Assembly: GCF_024347615.1 (NCBI RefSeq)
Contig: NZ_AP025508.1
Coordinates: forward strand, 1,054,001 to 1,118,000
Source of the DNA: Vibrio splendidus
Lineage (GTDB): Bacteria > Pseudomonadota > Gammaproteobacteria > Enterobacterales > Vibrionaceae
Direction: 5' to 3'
DNA: 64,000 nt
Part shown: positions 1 through 9,078 of the stretch, piece by piece
Numbering within the stretch: position 1 is the stretch's first letter
Layout of the letters: every line of letters starts with the position of its first letter
Program-made: the position numbers and the translations under genes
The notes under the pieces: model-generated
Database searches by the model: none
What the model was told of the DNA's origin: nothing
What the model saw: only the letters and a program-made list of their open reading frames with translations

Positions 1-107
1 ATTACAGAGATCAAAACGGTGCGTTTACGAATGTTGAGGATTTGGTGAGTGTGAAAGGGATAGGTGAAGCGACGGTTGAAAAGAACCGCGAAAGAATTCA
101 ACTTTGA
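1..107 (+). CDS. ComEA-like helix-hairpin-helix DNA-binding protein (3' end only)
   Basis: Only the last 34 codons are present; the gene starts before the window. The frame beginning at base 3 contains the hairpin VKGIGEATVEKNRERI, typical of the helix-hairpin-helix repeats of ComEA, which binds incoming DNA in the periplasm during natural transformation. The TGA at 105-107 overlaps the end of the convergent rhombosortase gene by 10 bp. A short competence protein of the Vibrio ComEA type is the best reading, but other HhH proteins cannot be excluded from so short a piece. Confidence 0.7.
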   Translation, partial: YRDQNGAFTNVEDLVSVKGIGEATVEKNRERIQL

Positions 108-646
108 TCCGTTTTTCTACTTGTTAGAAATGAAGCGATAGATATGAAGCCTCCGGCCAATGCACCTGCTAGGTGGGCTTCAATCGCGACACGAGCATTA
201 ATCAGTTCGCCAGTCGTGCTAGAAGGGCCAATAAGCTGCTCCCAAGCGATTTTAGCGATTAATCCCAATACTAACAGCCAACTTGATCTCCTACCGTTTA
301 AAGCCTCACTGAGCGCGAATAAGCCAAACAACCCATGCAAAGTGCCAGATAGGCCGACATAGATCTGAATACTCGAAAACAACAGAGCGATCCCAGTCAC
401 TAAACTAATCACAAGCAGAGCAAGAACAAGCTGTTTTTTATTCGGTTGAAACAGATAGCTGATGATCCATAAGCCTGCTAGATTCATCAGAAGGTGCGAG
501 TAGTTGGTATGTGAAAAGTTTCCTGTTAGGATCCGCCACCATTGCCCCTCGGCAATCGCATTGCTATCCCATACGACCCAAGCTTGTATTGGCTCAAATT
601 GGAATAAGACGCATAAAAGTGAAGTGAAAATTAAAACAGGGTACAC
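98..646 (-). CDS. rrtA: rhombosortase (GlyGly-CTERM processing rhomboid protease)
   Basis: A small rhomboid-family intramembrane serine protease. It has about five or six hydrophobic segments, the serine motif GLSGTLHG near residue 100 and the histidine motif EAHLAGALAGG near residue 160, which would form the Ser-His dyad. Known rhombosortases in Vibrio and Shewanella cleave the C-terminal GlyGly-CTERM tail of secreted proteins in the inner membrane. The longest frame runs to an ATG at 757, but that would overlap the divergent DTW gene by about 100 bp. The GTG at 644-646, just before the first membrane segment (VYPVLIF), gives a normal-sized protein of 182 residues. The exact start is uncertain; the family call is firm. 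Confidence 0.85.
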   Translation of the reverse strand: MYPVLIFTSLLCVLFQFEPIQAWVVWDSNAIAEGQWWRILTGNFSHTNYSHLLMNLAGLWIISYLFQPNKKQLVLALLVISLVTGIALLFSSIQIYVGLSGTLHGLFGLFALSEALNGRRSSWLLVLGLIAKIAWEQLIGPSSTTGELINARVAIEAHLAGALAGGFISIASFLTSRKTDQS

Positions 647-655
647 ATTAAATCC

Positions 656-1255
656 ATGTCTCGTTATTGCCCCCAATGCAGCAAGGCTTTGAAAGCTTGT
701 ATTTGTCAGTGGGTTACACCACTCGAATCGAATGTTGAGCTTATCATTCTTCAGCACCCATCAGAAGAGCATCGCCCGATGGGAACTGCGCGTATCCTCT
801 CGTTATCCCTAAATAACAGCGTGACGTTTGTCGGTGAAGACTTTTCAGACAACGAAAAATTGAACGCATTGCTGGCCGATGAACAGTACCAACATGTGAT
901 TTTATACCCAAGCGAAAACTCTGTTTCAGTTGAATCTGCGACATGCCCAAGCAAGAAGCTGCGTGTGATTTTATTGGATGGGACGTGGAAGAAGGCGTTC
1001 AAGATGTGGCAGGTGTCGAGTAACTTGCATGCGCTGAGCACAGTTCACTTACCGAAAGATCTCAAGGGTAATTATCGAATCCGTAAAGCGCCCAGTGAAA
1101 ACAGCCTTTCTACCGTCGAAGCTGGCTATCATTTGCTTAGCTTGCTAGAGAGTAATGGTGACTTTAGCCCTTTGCTAACGGCATTTGACCAAATGATTCA
1201 GTTTCAAATCAATCAAATGCCGCCGGGTGTGTTTGAGAAAAACTACTTAGATTAA
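656..1255 (+). CDS. tapT: DTW-domain tRNA-uridine aminocarboxypropyltransferase
   Basis: A 199-residue DTW-domain protein. The N-terminus carries four cysteines (C5, C8, C14, C16) that probably bind zinc. The signature DGTW lies at 108-111 in ILLDGTWKKA, followed by a basic NYRIRKAP segment and STVEA. E. coli TapT (YfiP) of this family transfers the 3-amino-3-carboxypropyl group of SAM to uridine 47 of tRNA. The ATG at 656 lies 9 bp from the proposed GTG of the divergent rhombosortase gene, so the two promoters must be compact or overlapping. The enzyme family is sure; the exact tRNA position modified is inferred from the E. coli relative. Confidence 0.83.
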   Translation: MSRYCPQCSKALKACICQWVTPLESNVELIILQHPSEEHRPMGTARILSLSLNNSVTFVGEDFSDNEKLNALLADEQYQHVILYPSENSVSVESATCPSKKLRVILLDGTWKKAFKMWQVSSNLHALSTVHLPKDLKGNYRIRKAPSENSLSTVEAGYHLLSLLESNGDFSPLLTAFDQMIQFQINQMPPGVFEKNYLD

Positions 1256-1281
1256 GCCGATTCATTCGTACGAGTCAGGAA

Positions 1282-2640
1282 TTAAAACTCAGTATGAGCT
1301 GAGAACAATTGCTGATGCATTTTCTGCGCAAGGTCATCAGTCATTGATGAGATGTAATCGGCTATCACGCGCATCTTTCTAGATTCATCTTGATGCTGTA
1401 GCCATTGCTTCTTGATTGGCAAAGGCAACAAGCGTTCAGGGTCGGCGCTGAATGCTTCAAACATGTCCATGATGATCTGTTGGCCCTTGTATTCGATGAC
1501 CTGAACCTGAGGGACTTGAATCACGAACTCGCTGACAAAGTGCTTCAGTTTATCGAGTGTGCCATCCATGCTTGGTTCAAGCACGGCATTGTAAGCCAAC
1601 AGCACATTCTCAAAGCTAGCATCCACTCGTTCAATCGAAATACTGGTCAACAGAGCGTTGACTATCCCACCAATCGCATCCTTTCGACGATACTGCTCAC
1701 CAGAGAAAAGCATCTCTGTAATTGAATCTAGGTGTTCACAAATCCAAGGATCGGCCATCTCTTTAAGTTGAGGGTAAGCTGAATCTACCCATTGGGCTTT
1801 GGTCACAGAGCCAAGAACAATGGCATCTTCTAAATCATGCACGCCATACGCGATGTCATCAGCCAGCTCCATGATTGAACAATCAAGTGACTTATATTTG
1901 GTCTTATTGTGCTCAAGTGGCTCGGTATGCGTTTTTCTTTTCTGTTTTAGAAGCTGTTGGTCGCTGCTTGAAAGCGGCTCCAGTACCCAGTTAAAAAGTT
2001 CTTCATCATGATCGTAGATGCCTTTTGCTGGCATCCAATCTTTGGCTCGGAGTTGTCGTTGGTGCTTAACAGGCTCAGACTGTAATTTAGCTTGAACTTC
2101 GCTAAGAAGTGAAGGGTATTTAATCAGCCCCAACAGAGTGCGTCGAGATAGATTCATCCCGTGATGTTCGGTGTAAGGTTCTAGCTGGGTGACAATGCGA
2201 AACGTTTGGGCGTTGCCTTCAAAGCCACCGTGGTCGCGCATCATGTAGTTGAGTGCGACTTCACCACCATGCCCATAAGGCGGGTGGCCAATGTCGTGAG
2301 CTAAACACAGTGAATCAATCAAGCTATCTGAGGGGAGAAGATCTCGAAACTCGGGCTGCTTTTTCTTGAGTTGAGCTACAATGCCAGTACCAAGTTGTGC
2401 GGCTTCTAGCGAATGGGTAAGGCGAGTTCGGTGGAAATCGTTTACCGTGGTGCCATGAACTTGAGTTTTTGCTTGGAGGCGACGAAAAGCCGCAGAGTGA
2501 AGCACACGCGCACGATCGCGTTGATACGGGCTACGATGGTCATCACGCCTTATTTTATGTTCATCGTCATTTCGATGTTGCCATTCTTGTTCGAGTTCAA
2601 ATGGTGGTTCGAGTGGAGAAGTCAAAATAGCACCTATCAA
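1282..2640 (-). CDS. dGTPase-family HD triphosphohydrolase (anti-phage dGTPase type)
   Basis: A 452-residue dGTP triphosphohydrolase-like protein that would convert dGTP to deoxyguanosine and triphosphate in the cytoplasm. The HD metal site is intact: H76 in RLTHSLEA, H115-D116 in LAHDIGHPPYGHGGE, and a later Asp in ELADDIAYGVHDLEDA near residue 262. RefSeq calls the Vibrio homologues anti-phage deoxyguanosinetriphosphatase, because dGTPases that deplete dNTPs on infection protect against phage. It lies 39 bp after yfbR in the same direction, so the two HD nucleotide hydrolases are probably cotranscribed. Housekeeping control of dGTP pools is an equally possible role. Confidence 0.88.
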   Translation of the reverse strand: MIGAILTSPLEPPFELEQEWQHRNDDEHKIRRDDHRSPYQRDRARVLHSAAFRRLQAKTQVHGTTVNDFHRTRLTHSLEAAQLGTGIVAQLKKKQPEFRDLLPSDSLIDSLCLAHDIGHPPYGHGGEVALNYMMRDHGGFEGNAQTFRIVTQLEPYTEHHGMNLSRRTLLGLIKYPSLLSEVQAKLQSEPVKHQRQLRAKDWMPAKGIYDHDEELFNWVLEPLSSSDQQLLKQKRKTHTEPLEHNKTKYKSLDCSIMELADDIAYGVHDLEDAIVLGSVTKAQWVDSAYPQLKEMADPWICEHLDSITEMLFSGEQYRRKDAIGGIVNALLTSISIERVDASFENVLLAYNAVLEPSMDGTLDKLKHFVSEFVIQVPQVQVIEYKGQQIIMDMFEAFSADPERLLPLPIKKQWLQHQDESRKMRVIADYISSMTDDLAQKMHQQLFSAHTEF

Positions 2641-2679
2641 TCTGATTTATTTAGCTAATTACACTCAAGTTATACCCAG

Positions 2680-3264
2680 CTAGCTTATCTCGTCTAGTGA
2701 TAATTCAAAGCTTGGCGCAAATGTGGTGAGAAAGTAGTCCATTTCTGGGCTTTTACGCTGTTCGAGTGTTTCTTCCAGTCGGCGTTTCGCTTGCTCGTAT
2801 TCGTGGTTTCCCGCGCTGAGTTCTTCCAAGCATTTGAGGTAAGCACAGATAGTGTCGGCTTGCTTGACGATGCTTTGTTCTTCTTTGTTTGCTGTTCCGG
2901 ATATTAAGAAGGGCGCGAAATCGTCTTGGAATTCTTCCGGTAGCATTGAAAGCAGTCTTTGTTCTGCTGCCGCTTCTATCTTCTTGTACTCTTGGGCGAT
3001 GTCTGGGTTGTAGTATTTAACCGGAGTTGGTAAATCCCCAGTCAGTACCTCGCTGGTATCGTGGTACATGCCAAGCAGAGCAATGTGCTCGGGGTTGAGC
3101 TGACCATCAAACTTCTTATTTTTAATTAATGCCAAGGCGTGTGCGACGAAAGCCACCTGTAGGCTATGTTCTGAAATATTCTCGCTTGAGATTGAACGCA
3201 TCAAAGGCCAGCGTTGGATAAGCTTCATGCGTGCGAGATGGGCGAAGAAATGGCTCTGTTTCAT
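2680..3264 (-). CDS. yfbR: 5'-deoxynucleotidase YfbR
   Basis: A 194-residue HD-domain phosphohydrolase matching E. coli YfbR in length and motifs, including H33 in [14 protein letters not shown] and H68-D69 in [20 protein letters not shown]. YfbR removes the 5' phosphate from deoxyribonucleoside monophosphates. The E. coli order yfbR-alaA is kept here, but a MITE-like repeat and a terminator now separate them. The dGTPase gene follows by 39 bp. The start ATG at 3264 aligns with the E. coli N-terminus ([16 protein letters not shown]). Confidence 0.95.
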   Translation of the reverse strand: MKQSHFFAHLARMKLIQRWPLMRSISSENISEHSLQVAFVAHALALIKNKKFDGQLNPEHIALLGMYHDTSEVLTGDLPTPVKYYNPDIAQEYKKIEAAAEQRLLSMLPEEFQDDFAPFLISGTANKEEQSIVKQADTICAYLKCLEELSAGNHEYEQAKRRLEETLEQRKSPEMDYFLTTFAPSFELSLDEIS

Positions 3265-3278
3265 AAATGTCCTTATAG

Positions 3279-3451
3279 TACCAATCGTAGTAAATAACTG
3301 GTCATCCTAGCTTGTTAAAAAACTCGATAACTTTGTTAGAATTTTTGATTGTAGAATAACTACTTATCGAAGCTGCTTGTCGAAAATAGCTGCCTTGTTC
3401 TCAAGCTTTTTTCCTGCGCTATTTCTGATCACTTACTTACTGTGATTGGTA
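3279..3451. repeat. MITE-like element with 26-bp terminal inverted repeats
   Basis: A 173-bp non-coding, AT-rich block between yfbR and alaA. Its ends are inverted copies: 3279-3304 and the reverse complement of 3426-3451 match at 21 of 26 positions, both starting TACCAATC and continuing AGTAA, TAA, TG, TCA. It contains no open reading frame of note. I recall the same TACCAATC...AGTAA ends from dispersed repeats in Vibrio genomes, but could not search for copies. I saw no other copy in this window. A non-autonomous element mobilised by a transposase elsewhere is the likeliest nature; a REP/ERIC-like repeat is the alternative. Confidence 0.7.
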
Positions 3452-3510
3452 TAAATAATTCTCCACTCGTATCTTGTGTTTGCACAGGCATACGAGACAG
3501 CGGATACAAA

Positions 3511-3535
3511 AAAGGCTCCCAAACAGGAGCCCTTT
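3511..3535 (-). terminator. Rho-independent terminator of alaA
   Basis: Read on the minus strand, the inverted repeat GGCTCC (3526-3531) / GGAGCC (3514-3519) is followed by a run of seven T (complement of 3507-3513), 74 bp after the alaA stop codon. Confidence 0.8.
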
Positions 3536-3608
3536 AAGCATAGAAGTGATTGATTACAAGTTAAAGTCTTTTAAAACAGCAAATTGTAGTCATCTTTCTT
3601 TGTGTTAA

Positions 3609-4841
3609 TTAACCTTCGATGAGGTCGTCTTGGCTGTAGGTCTGTAAGAAGCGCTCTAGACGACCAATCGCGATTTCTAGGTCTTCGATATGTGGCAGAG
3701 TCACGATGCGGAAGTGATCCGGTTTTGGCCAGTTGAAGCCAGTACCTTGAACTAATAGCACCTTCTCTTGCTTAAGGAAATCGAGCACGAATTTCTGATC
3801 GTCTTTGATGTTGTACATGTTGGTGTCGATCTTAGGGAACAGGTACATCGCGCCTTTTGGTTTCACACAAGAAACGCCAGGGATCTTGTTGATCAGTTCC
3901 CATGCACGGTCACGTTGCTCAAGCAGTCGACCACCAGGAAGAATCAGTTCGTTGATACTCTGATAACCACCCAGTGCCGTTTGGATGGCGTGCTGCATGG
4001 GTACGTTGGCACACAAACGCATCGAGGCCAGCATTTCTAGCCCTTCAACGTAGCCTTTCGCTATGTGCTTCGGACCCGTTAAGAACATCCAGCCACCACG
4101 GAAACCACACACGCGGTAAGCCTTAGATAGACCATTGAATGTGACCATTAGTACGTCTTCAGCCAGCGTTGCGACTGAAGTATGTACGGCACCGTCGTAA
4201 AGCACTTTGTCGTAGATTTCATCAGCGAAGATGATCAAACCGTGCTCACGAGCAATCTCAACAACTTGTAATAGGAAATCACGGCTGTATACCGCGCCCG
4301 TTGGGTTGTTCGGGTTGATAAGAACGATGCCGCGAGTCTTTGGTGAGATCTTCGCACGCATGTCGTCTAGATCTGGATACCAATCAGCATCTTCATCACA
4401 CATGTAGTGAACCGGTGTACCACCAGAAAGCGCAACAGACGCTGTCCATAGTGGGTAGTCCGGAGCGGGAACTAAGATTTCATCACCATTATCCAGTAGC
4501 GCCTGCATAGACATAACGATAAGCTCTGATGCGCCGTTACCAATGTAAACGTCTTCTACATCAAGGTTACGTAGGCCTTTTTTCTGGTAGTGCTGAACAA
4601 CCGCTTTGCGGGCTGAATAGATGCCTTTTGAGTCACAGTAACCTTGAGATGTCGGTAGGTTACGAATTACATCAACAAGGATTTCATCAGGGGCGTCAAA
4701 ACCAAATGGGGCGGGGTTACCAATATTAAGCTTCAGTATTTTATGCCCTTCTTCTTCCATGCGCTTAGCATGTTTGAGTACAGGCCCCCTGATTTCGTAG
4801 CATACGCTGTTGAGTTTTGACGACATCCCGATATTTTGCAT
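3609..4841 (-). CDS. alaA: glutamate-pyruvate aminotransferase AlaA
   Basis: A 410-residue fold-type I PLP aminotransferase, nearly colinear with E. coli AlaA (YfbQ), the main alanine-synthesising transaminase (pyruvate + glutamate to alanine + 2-oxoglutarate). Diagnostic segments are LNIGNPAPFGFDAPDEI, PAPDYPLWTA, INPNNPTGAVYS, ADEIYDKVLYD and the Schiff-base lysine in NGLSKAYR near residue 240. The protein could start at the ATG at 4841 or a few codons inside (MSSKLNSVCYEIRGP). It is transcribed away from the men operon across a 281-bp AT-rich intergenic region, and its own terminator lies downstream. Confidence 0.95.
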   Translation of the reverse strand: MQNIGMSSKLNSVCYEIRGPVLKHAKRMEEEGHKILKLNIGNPAPFGFDAPDEILVDVIRNLPTSQGYCDSKGIYSARKAVVQHYQKKGLRNLDVEDVYIGNGASELIVMSMQALLDNGDEILVPAPDYPLWTASVALSGGTPVHYMCDEDADWYPDLDDMRAKISPKTRGIVLINPNNPTGAVYSRDFLLQVVEIAREHGLIIFADEIYDKVLYDGAVHTSVATLAEDVLMVTFNGLSKAYRVCGFRGGWMFLTGPKHIAKGYVEGLEMLASMRLCANVPMQHAIQTALGGYQSINELILPGGRLLEQRDRAWELINKIPGVSCVKPKGAMYLFPKIDTNMYNIKDDQKFVLDFLKQEKVLLVQGTGFNWPKPDHFRIVTLPHIEDLEIAIGRLERFLQTYSQDDLIEG

Positions 4842-5122
4842 TGCCGATTTCCTGAAATTAATTTAAATACTTTATTAAAGTACCGCAAAATGGGGTTTGA
4901 TAGAATAAAAATCTGATGAATGTCGCATTTCAGTGTCACGTTTGGTCTTTTTGTTGTCACTCTTTTCTAAATTTTAATTAATCGCTTTCTTTGTTGTTGT
5001 CTAAGATGAATAAAGAGGCTGGATCGCTTAAAATCACAGGAATGTTCAAAAGATATAGTAGATTCTTGATCTAAGTGGGTGCTGCCCATAAAGTATCAAA
5101 CTAATATAATAATAATTTAGAT

Positions 5123-6445
5123 GTGAACGAGGTCGATTTGTCACATTTCCAGCAAACTATCTCCGCTTTGATTGAGCGAGTACAAAATGCCCAAGCAAGT
5201 GAAGTTCGTTGTGTTGAAGTTCTAACGCAAAAACCATCGTTTGCATTTATAGAATGGCTTCATGCTCAACCGCTCTTTCCAAAGTTCTACTGGCAGTCAC
5301 GTGACACTCGTGAAGAGGTCGTCGCGCTCGGTCAACTGCACACTTTTTCTGATCCTGCTCCCGCGTACGCAATTCTTGGTGAAGACCAACGAATCTGGGG
5401 TGGACGTTCATTTGATGGACATACCGCAAAGAACCGTCGTTGCATGGAATCGTTTTTCTTCCTTCCTCAGGTTGAATTAATCCGCTTTGACGACACTTGG
5501 TCGCTAGCGGTTAACTTGTCTCCTGATCGCGTTGCCTCCATTAATGCTTTGAATAAGCTTTCTGTAGAAGCGGCGATATTGGCACCTTTGTCGGCTCACA
5601 TTGAACAGATTAACCACGTTCCAGAACGAGAACAGTGGGGTAACCTTGTCGATAAAGTGCTTCAGGGCATTAGCGACGAAGAGTACAAGAAAGTTGTTTT
5701 AGCGCGTAAAACCACGCTGCAGCTCGATGCGCCAATCTGCGCAGCTCAATTACTCAAGGCCAGTTACCTACAAAACCATCACAGCTTTCACTTTATGTTG
5801 GTATTGGATTCTAAACACAGCTTTATTGGCTCAACGCCAGAGCGTTTGTATAGCCGATATGGGACAGAGCTTGATACTGAAGCTCTAGCGGGAACCATTG
5901 GTCGCGGAGAAAACGCGACAGAAGATATGGAGTTAGCGAACTGGCTTTCTCAAGACAGTAAAAACCTCAATGAGAACCAGTATGTGGTCGATGACATCAT
6001 TGAGCGCCTCACTCCTCATTCTCAAACGGTCCATGTTGAAAAGGATACGCGTCTTGTGCGCTTGCGTAAGGTGCAGCATCTTAAGCGTAATATCCACGCT
6101 CAGCTTAATAATGGCGTTAACGGTGTGCAGTTGCTTGCTGCATTACAGCCGACTGCTGCGGTGGCGGGTTTACCGCGTAAAGAGGCGATGGATTTCATTC
6201 TTGAACACGAACCGTTTGCGCGAGGCTGGTATGCAGGTTCTGTTGGCTATATCAGTCATCAGAGAGCGGAGTTTTGTGTCGCGATTCGAAGTGCGTTAGT
6301 TGTAAACGATCAAGTACAGCTGTTTGCTGGAGCAGGGATCGTGCCGGGATCGGTTGCTGAACATGAATGGCAAGAATTGAACAAGAAGATGTCGACCTTA
6401 CTCAGCTTGATTTCGGATCACCCGCCGTTGGGTGTGGCGTCATGA
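5123..6445 (+). CDS. menF: isochorismate synthase MenF
   Basis: Chorismate-utilising enzyme of 440 residues that isomerises chorismate to isochorismate, the first step of menaquinone synthesis. Family motifs are KVVLARKTTLQL, IGSTPERLYSR, EALAGTIGRG followed by ED, SKNLNENQYVVDDI and the C-terminal AGAGIVPGS. There is no ATG start. The frame opens with GTG at 5123, but a GAGG ribosome binding site lies just ahead of a TTG at 5138, which would begin LSHFQQT; that start may be the true one. The last four bases overlap menD (ATGA), so the genes are translationally coupled. Confidence 0.94.
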   Translation: MNEVDLSHFQQTISALIERVQNAQASEVRCVEVLTQKPSFAFIEWLHAQPLFPKFYWQSRDTREEVVALGQLHTFSDPAPAYAILGEDQRIWGGRSFDGHTAKNRRCMESFFFLPQVELIRFDDTWSLAVNLSPDRVASINALNKLSVEAAILAPLSAHIEQINHVPEREQWGNLVDKVLQGISDEEYKKVVLARKTTLQLDAPICAAQLLKASYLQNHHSFHFMLVLDSKHSFIGSTPERLYSRYGTELDTEALAGTIGRGENATEDMELANWLSQDSKNLNENQYVVDDIIERLTPHSQTVHVEKDTRLVRLRKVQHLKRNIHAQLNNGVNGVQLLAALQPTAAVAGLPRKEAMDFILEHEPFARGWYAGSVGYISHQRAEFCVAIRSALVVNDQVQLFAGAGIVPGSVAEHEWQELNKKMSTLLSLISDHPPLGVAS

Positions 6446-8166
6446 ATCATGACCAAGCCGTATTAAATAGAGTTTGGAGTCACACATTACTTGAAGAGCT
6501 AGCACGCAACGGTGTTGAACATGTTTGTGTTGCACCCGGCTCTCGCTCAACGCCGTTAACTCTCGAAGCTGAAGCTAATCCCAAGTTAACCTTACACACG
6601 CACTTTGATGAGCGTGGTCTTGGATTCTTAGCTTTAGGTTTAGCTAAAGCCAGTGATAAGCCAGTTGCCGTGATTGTTACCTCTGGTACTGCTGTCGCTA
6701 ACCTTCTTCCTGCGACGGCTGAATCTGGGCTGACACGCGAGAAGCTGATCTTGCTGACCTCTGATAGACCCATCGACTTGGTCGACTGTGGTGCCAATCA
6801 AGCGATTCAGCAACAGGGTATCTTTTCTTCCCACGTTGAAAGTGCTTTAAACTTACCAAGCCCTAGTACACAAGTTTCTCTGAATTGGTTACTGACATCG
6901 GTTGATCACGCCCTAGTGAAACAACGCAATGTTGGTGGTGCGATTCATATCAACTGTCCGTTCCCAGAACCTCTATATTCTGCGAATAGCGCGGAAATGT
7001 ATGCGGAATACACATCCAGTGTCGCTGGGTGGAAATCGGGAACAGGTTGTTACAGCCAAACGTTTTTACCTAATCAAGTGAACACACAACCTATTGCTCC
7101 AGGTGAGTATCTTGGGCGTAAGGGTGTGGTTATTCTCGGTTCGCTCGATATTGAACAAGCGACAAAAGCTCAGCAGTTTGCCACTACATTAGGTTGGCCA
7201 GTTTTTTGTGACCCTCAATCAGGTGTCACAAGTGATTGGAAACATTATGATCTGTGGATGCAGAGTGATGTAGCGAAAGAACAACTTAACCAATGTGATT
7301 TCATCCTTCAGTTCGGTGAGCGCATTGTTTCTAAGCGACTTAATCATTGGATAAAGTCGCAAGCATCATCATTCTGCTCATCACAATATATTGTTGTGTC
7401 ACCAGATACGCACCGAATCAACCAAGATCATCTGCCTCAAACCCATATCGTTGCTGCTATCGATTCATGGGTGTCAGAGCAGCATTTACCCACCTTATTA
7501 GGCCAGCATGCAGGTTGGGCGGCTCCTTTAATCGAGGTCGCAAATACTGTTCAGCAACTCGCCCTCGCGCAAATATCCAATAATGACCAATTGACGGAAC
7601 TCAGTGTTGCCGTTGACTTGTCGTCTAGACTTAAAGGCAGAGAGCTATTTGTGGGAAATAGCTTGATGGTAAGGCTGGTGGATATGCTGTCATCAATATC
7701 TGCGAATCAAGTTTACAGTAACCGGGGTGCATCGGGCATTGATGGCTTGGTGGCAACGGCTGCGGGCGTGGTGAAAGCCAACCAGAATCCTTTGTTGATG
7801 TTGATTGGTGATACCTCTTTGTTGTACGACCTCAATTCACTGGCTCTGCTGGCTCATAATTTAACGCCGGTGGTTATTGTTGTGACCAACAATGACGGTG
7901 GTGCGATCTTTGACTTGTTGCCGGTACCAGAGCAGCAAAAACAGTCACTTTATCAAATGCCTCATGGTTTCAGTTTTGAACACGCTGCTGCGCAGTTCCA
8001 ACTTGGTTATGCGGCGCCAGAAACTTTGAATTGCTATCAAAACATTATCGAACAACATTTCGAACAGGGTCAGGGTACCTTGCTCGTTGAAGTTAAGACG
8101 CCTCCCGAACAAGCGTCTACTTTACTGAAACAATTCAGTTCAATGCTCACCGAGGCATTAGCCTAA
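6442..8166 (+). CDS. menD: SEPHCHC synthase MenD
   Basis: ThDP-dependent enzyme of 574 residues joining isochorismate and 2-oxoglutarate to give SEPHCHC. The N-terminal Pyr domain has CVAPGSRSTPLTLEAE and THFDERGLGFLALGLAK; the C-terminal PP domain has the ThDP motif LIGDTSLLYDLNSL running to TNNDGGAIFDLLP. The frame extends upstream to 6367, inside menF. The ATG at 6442 is chosen because it gives the usual N-terminus (MNHDQAVLNRVWSHTLLEEL) and a 4-bp overlap with the menF stop. menH follows after 9 bp. Confidence 0.96.
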   Translation: MNHDQAVLNRVWSHTLLEELARNGVEHVCVAPGSRSTPLTLEAEANPKLTLHTHFDERGLGFLALGLAKASDKPVAVIVTSGTAVANLLPATAESGLTREKLILLTSDRPIDLVDCGANQAIQQQGIFSSHVESALNLPSPSTQVSLNWLLTSVDHALVKQRNVGGAIHINCPFPEPLYSANSAEMYAEYTSSVAGWKSGTGCYSQTFLPNQVNTQPIAPGEYLGRKGVVILGSLDIEQATKAQQFATTLGWPVFCDPQSGVTSDWKHYDLWMQSDVAKEQLNQCDFILQFGERIVSKRLNHWIKSQASSFCSSQYIVVSPDTHRINQDHLPQTHIVAAIDSWVSEQHLPTLLGQHAGWAAPLIEVANTVQQLALAQISNNDQLTELSVAVDLSSRLKGRELFVGNSLMVRLVDMLSSISANQVYSNRGASGIDGLVATAAGVVKANQNPLLMLIGDTSLLYDLNSLALLAHNLTPVVIVVTNNDGGAIFDLLPVPEQQKQSLYQMPHGFSFEHAAAQFQLGYAAPETLNCYQNIIEQHFEQGQGTLLVEVKTPPEQASTLLKQFSSMLTEALA

Positions 8167-8175
8167 GGACTTTAC

Positions 8176-8976
8176 ATGCTTTACTCCAATTATTACCCAG
8201 CTGTACAAGAACCTTCCGACAAACCTTTGCTTGTTTTTTTACATGGTTTACTCGGAAGCGGGGATGATTGGAGTGCATGTCATCCATTTCTCGAGAATTT
8301 TCCTCTCCTTTGCATCGATTTACCCGGACACGGACAAAGTCGCTTTATCGATCCGGTAGGGTTTGATCATTGCTGCAAGAAAATTGTCCAGTGCATCTCA
8401 GCTCAATTGGCGCTAAACGATCTTCCTGCTGATTATCCTATCGTGGTGATTGGCTACTCTATGGGGGGAAGGCTCGCCATGTATGGAGTGACAAGCCCTT
8501 GCTTTGAGACGCTCAACCTAGAGAAAGTCATCATTGAAGGTGGCAACTTTGGCTTGGAATGTGATGAAGAAAGAGCACAGAGGTTAGTACATGATACGCA
8601 GTGGGCTGTTCGCTTTGCGCAGCAGTCGATTGAAGATGTTTTAGACGATTGGTATCAACAAAGCGTCTTTTCTTCACTAAATCATGAGCAAAGACAAACT
8701 TTGGTCATAAAGCGTAGTGGTAACCTTGGAGTATCCGTAGCAAATATGTTGTTATCTACTTCGTTAGCTAAGCAACCGGATTTACGTGCCACATTGAAAT
8801 CTCATGAGCATTTATTGCATTATGTGTGTGGAGAAAAAGATCGTAAATTCATGGAGCTAGCTGAGAATAGTGGCTTTGAATATAGTCAGGTCGACTACGC
8901 TGGTCATAATGTTCATTTTGAGCAACCAGAGTTGTTTTCAAACTTGATAATCCAATGTATCGCCAGTCGTCGCTAA
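8176..8976 (+). CDS. menH: SHCHC synthase MenH
   Basis: An alpha/beta-hydrolase of 266 residues that eliminates pyruvate from SEPHCHC to give SHCHC. The nucleophile is S95 in VIGYSMGGRL; the acid is in CGEKDRKF and the histidine in YAGHNVHFEQPE. The oxyanion loop FLHGLLGSGDDW and the IDLPGHGQS segment are typical of MenH. It sits 9 bp after menD and shares its direction, leaving about 100 bp before menB. Confidence 0.93.
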   Translation: MLYSNYYPAVQEPSDKPLLVFLHGLLGSGDDWSACHPFLENFPLLCIDLPGHGQSRFIDPVGFDHCCKKIVQCISAQLALNDLPADYPIVVIGYSMGGRLAMYGVTSPCFETLNLEKVIIEGGNFGLECDEERAQRLVHDTQWAVRFAQQSIEDVLDDWYQQSVFSSLNHEQRQTLVIKRSGNLGVSVANMLLSTSLAKQPDLRATLKSHEHLLHYVCGEKDRKFMELAENSGFEYSQVDYAGHNVHFEQPELFSNLIIQCIASRR

Positions 8977-9078
8977 TCTGACTGAGCGGATCTCTAGTCT
9001 CAAGCACTATCAAAAGCAGAGCAACACCGTCACGACTACTTGTTAGTCGTGGTCTCTAATAGAACAATGGGAATCACC

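Noticed and set aside
744..1041. Two antisense frames inside the DTW gene
   Set aside because: No ribosome binding site and full overlap with a clear family gene.
6367..6441. Longer N-terminus of MenD
   Set aside because: The ATG at 6442 gives the family N-terminus and an ATGA overlap with menF.
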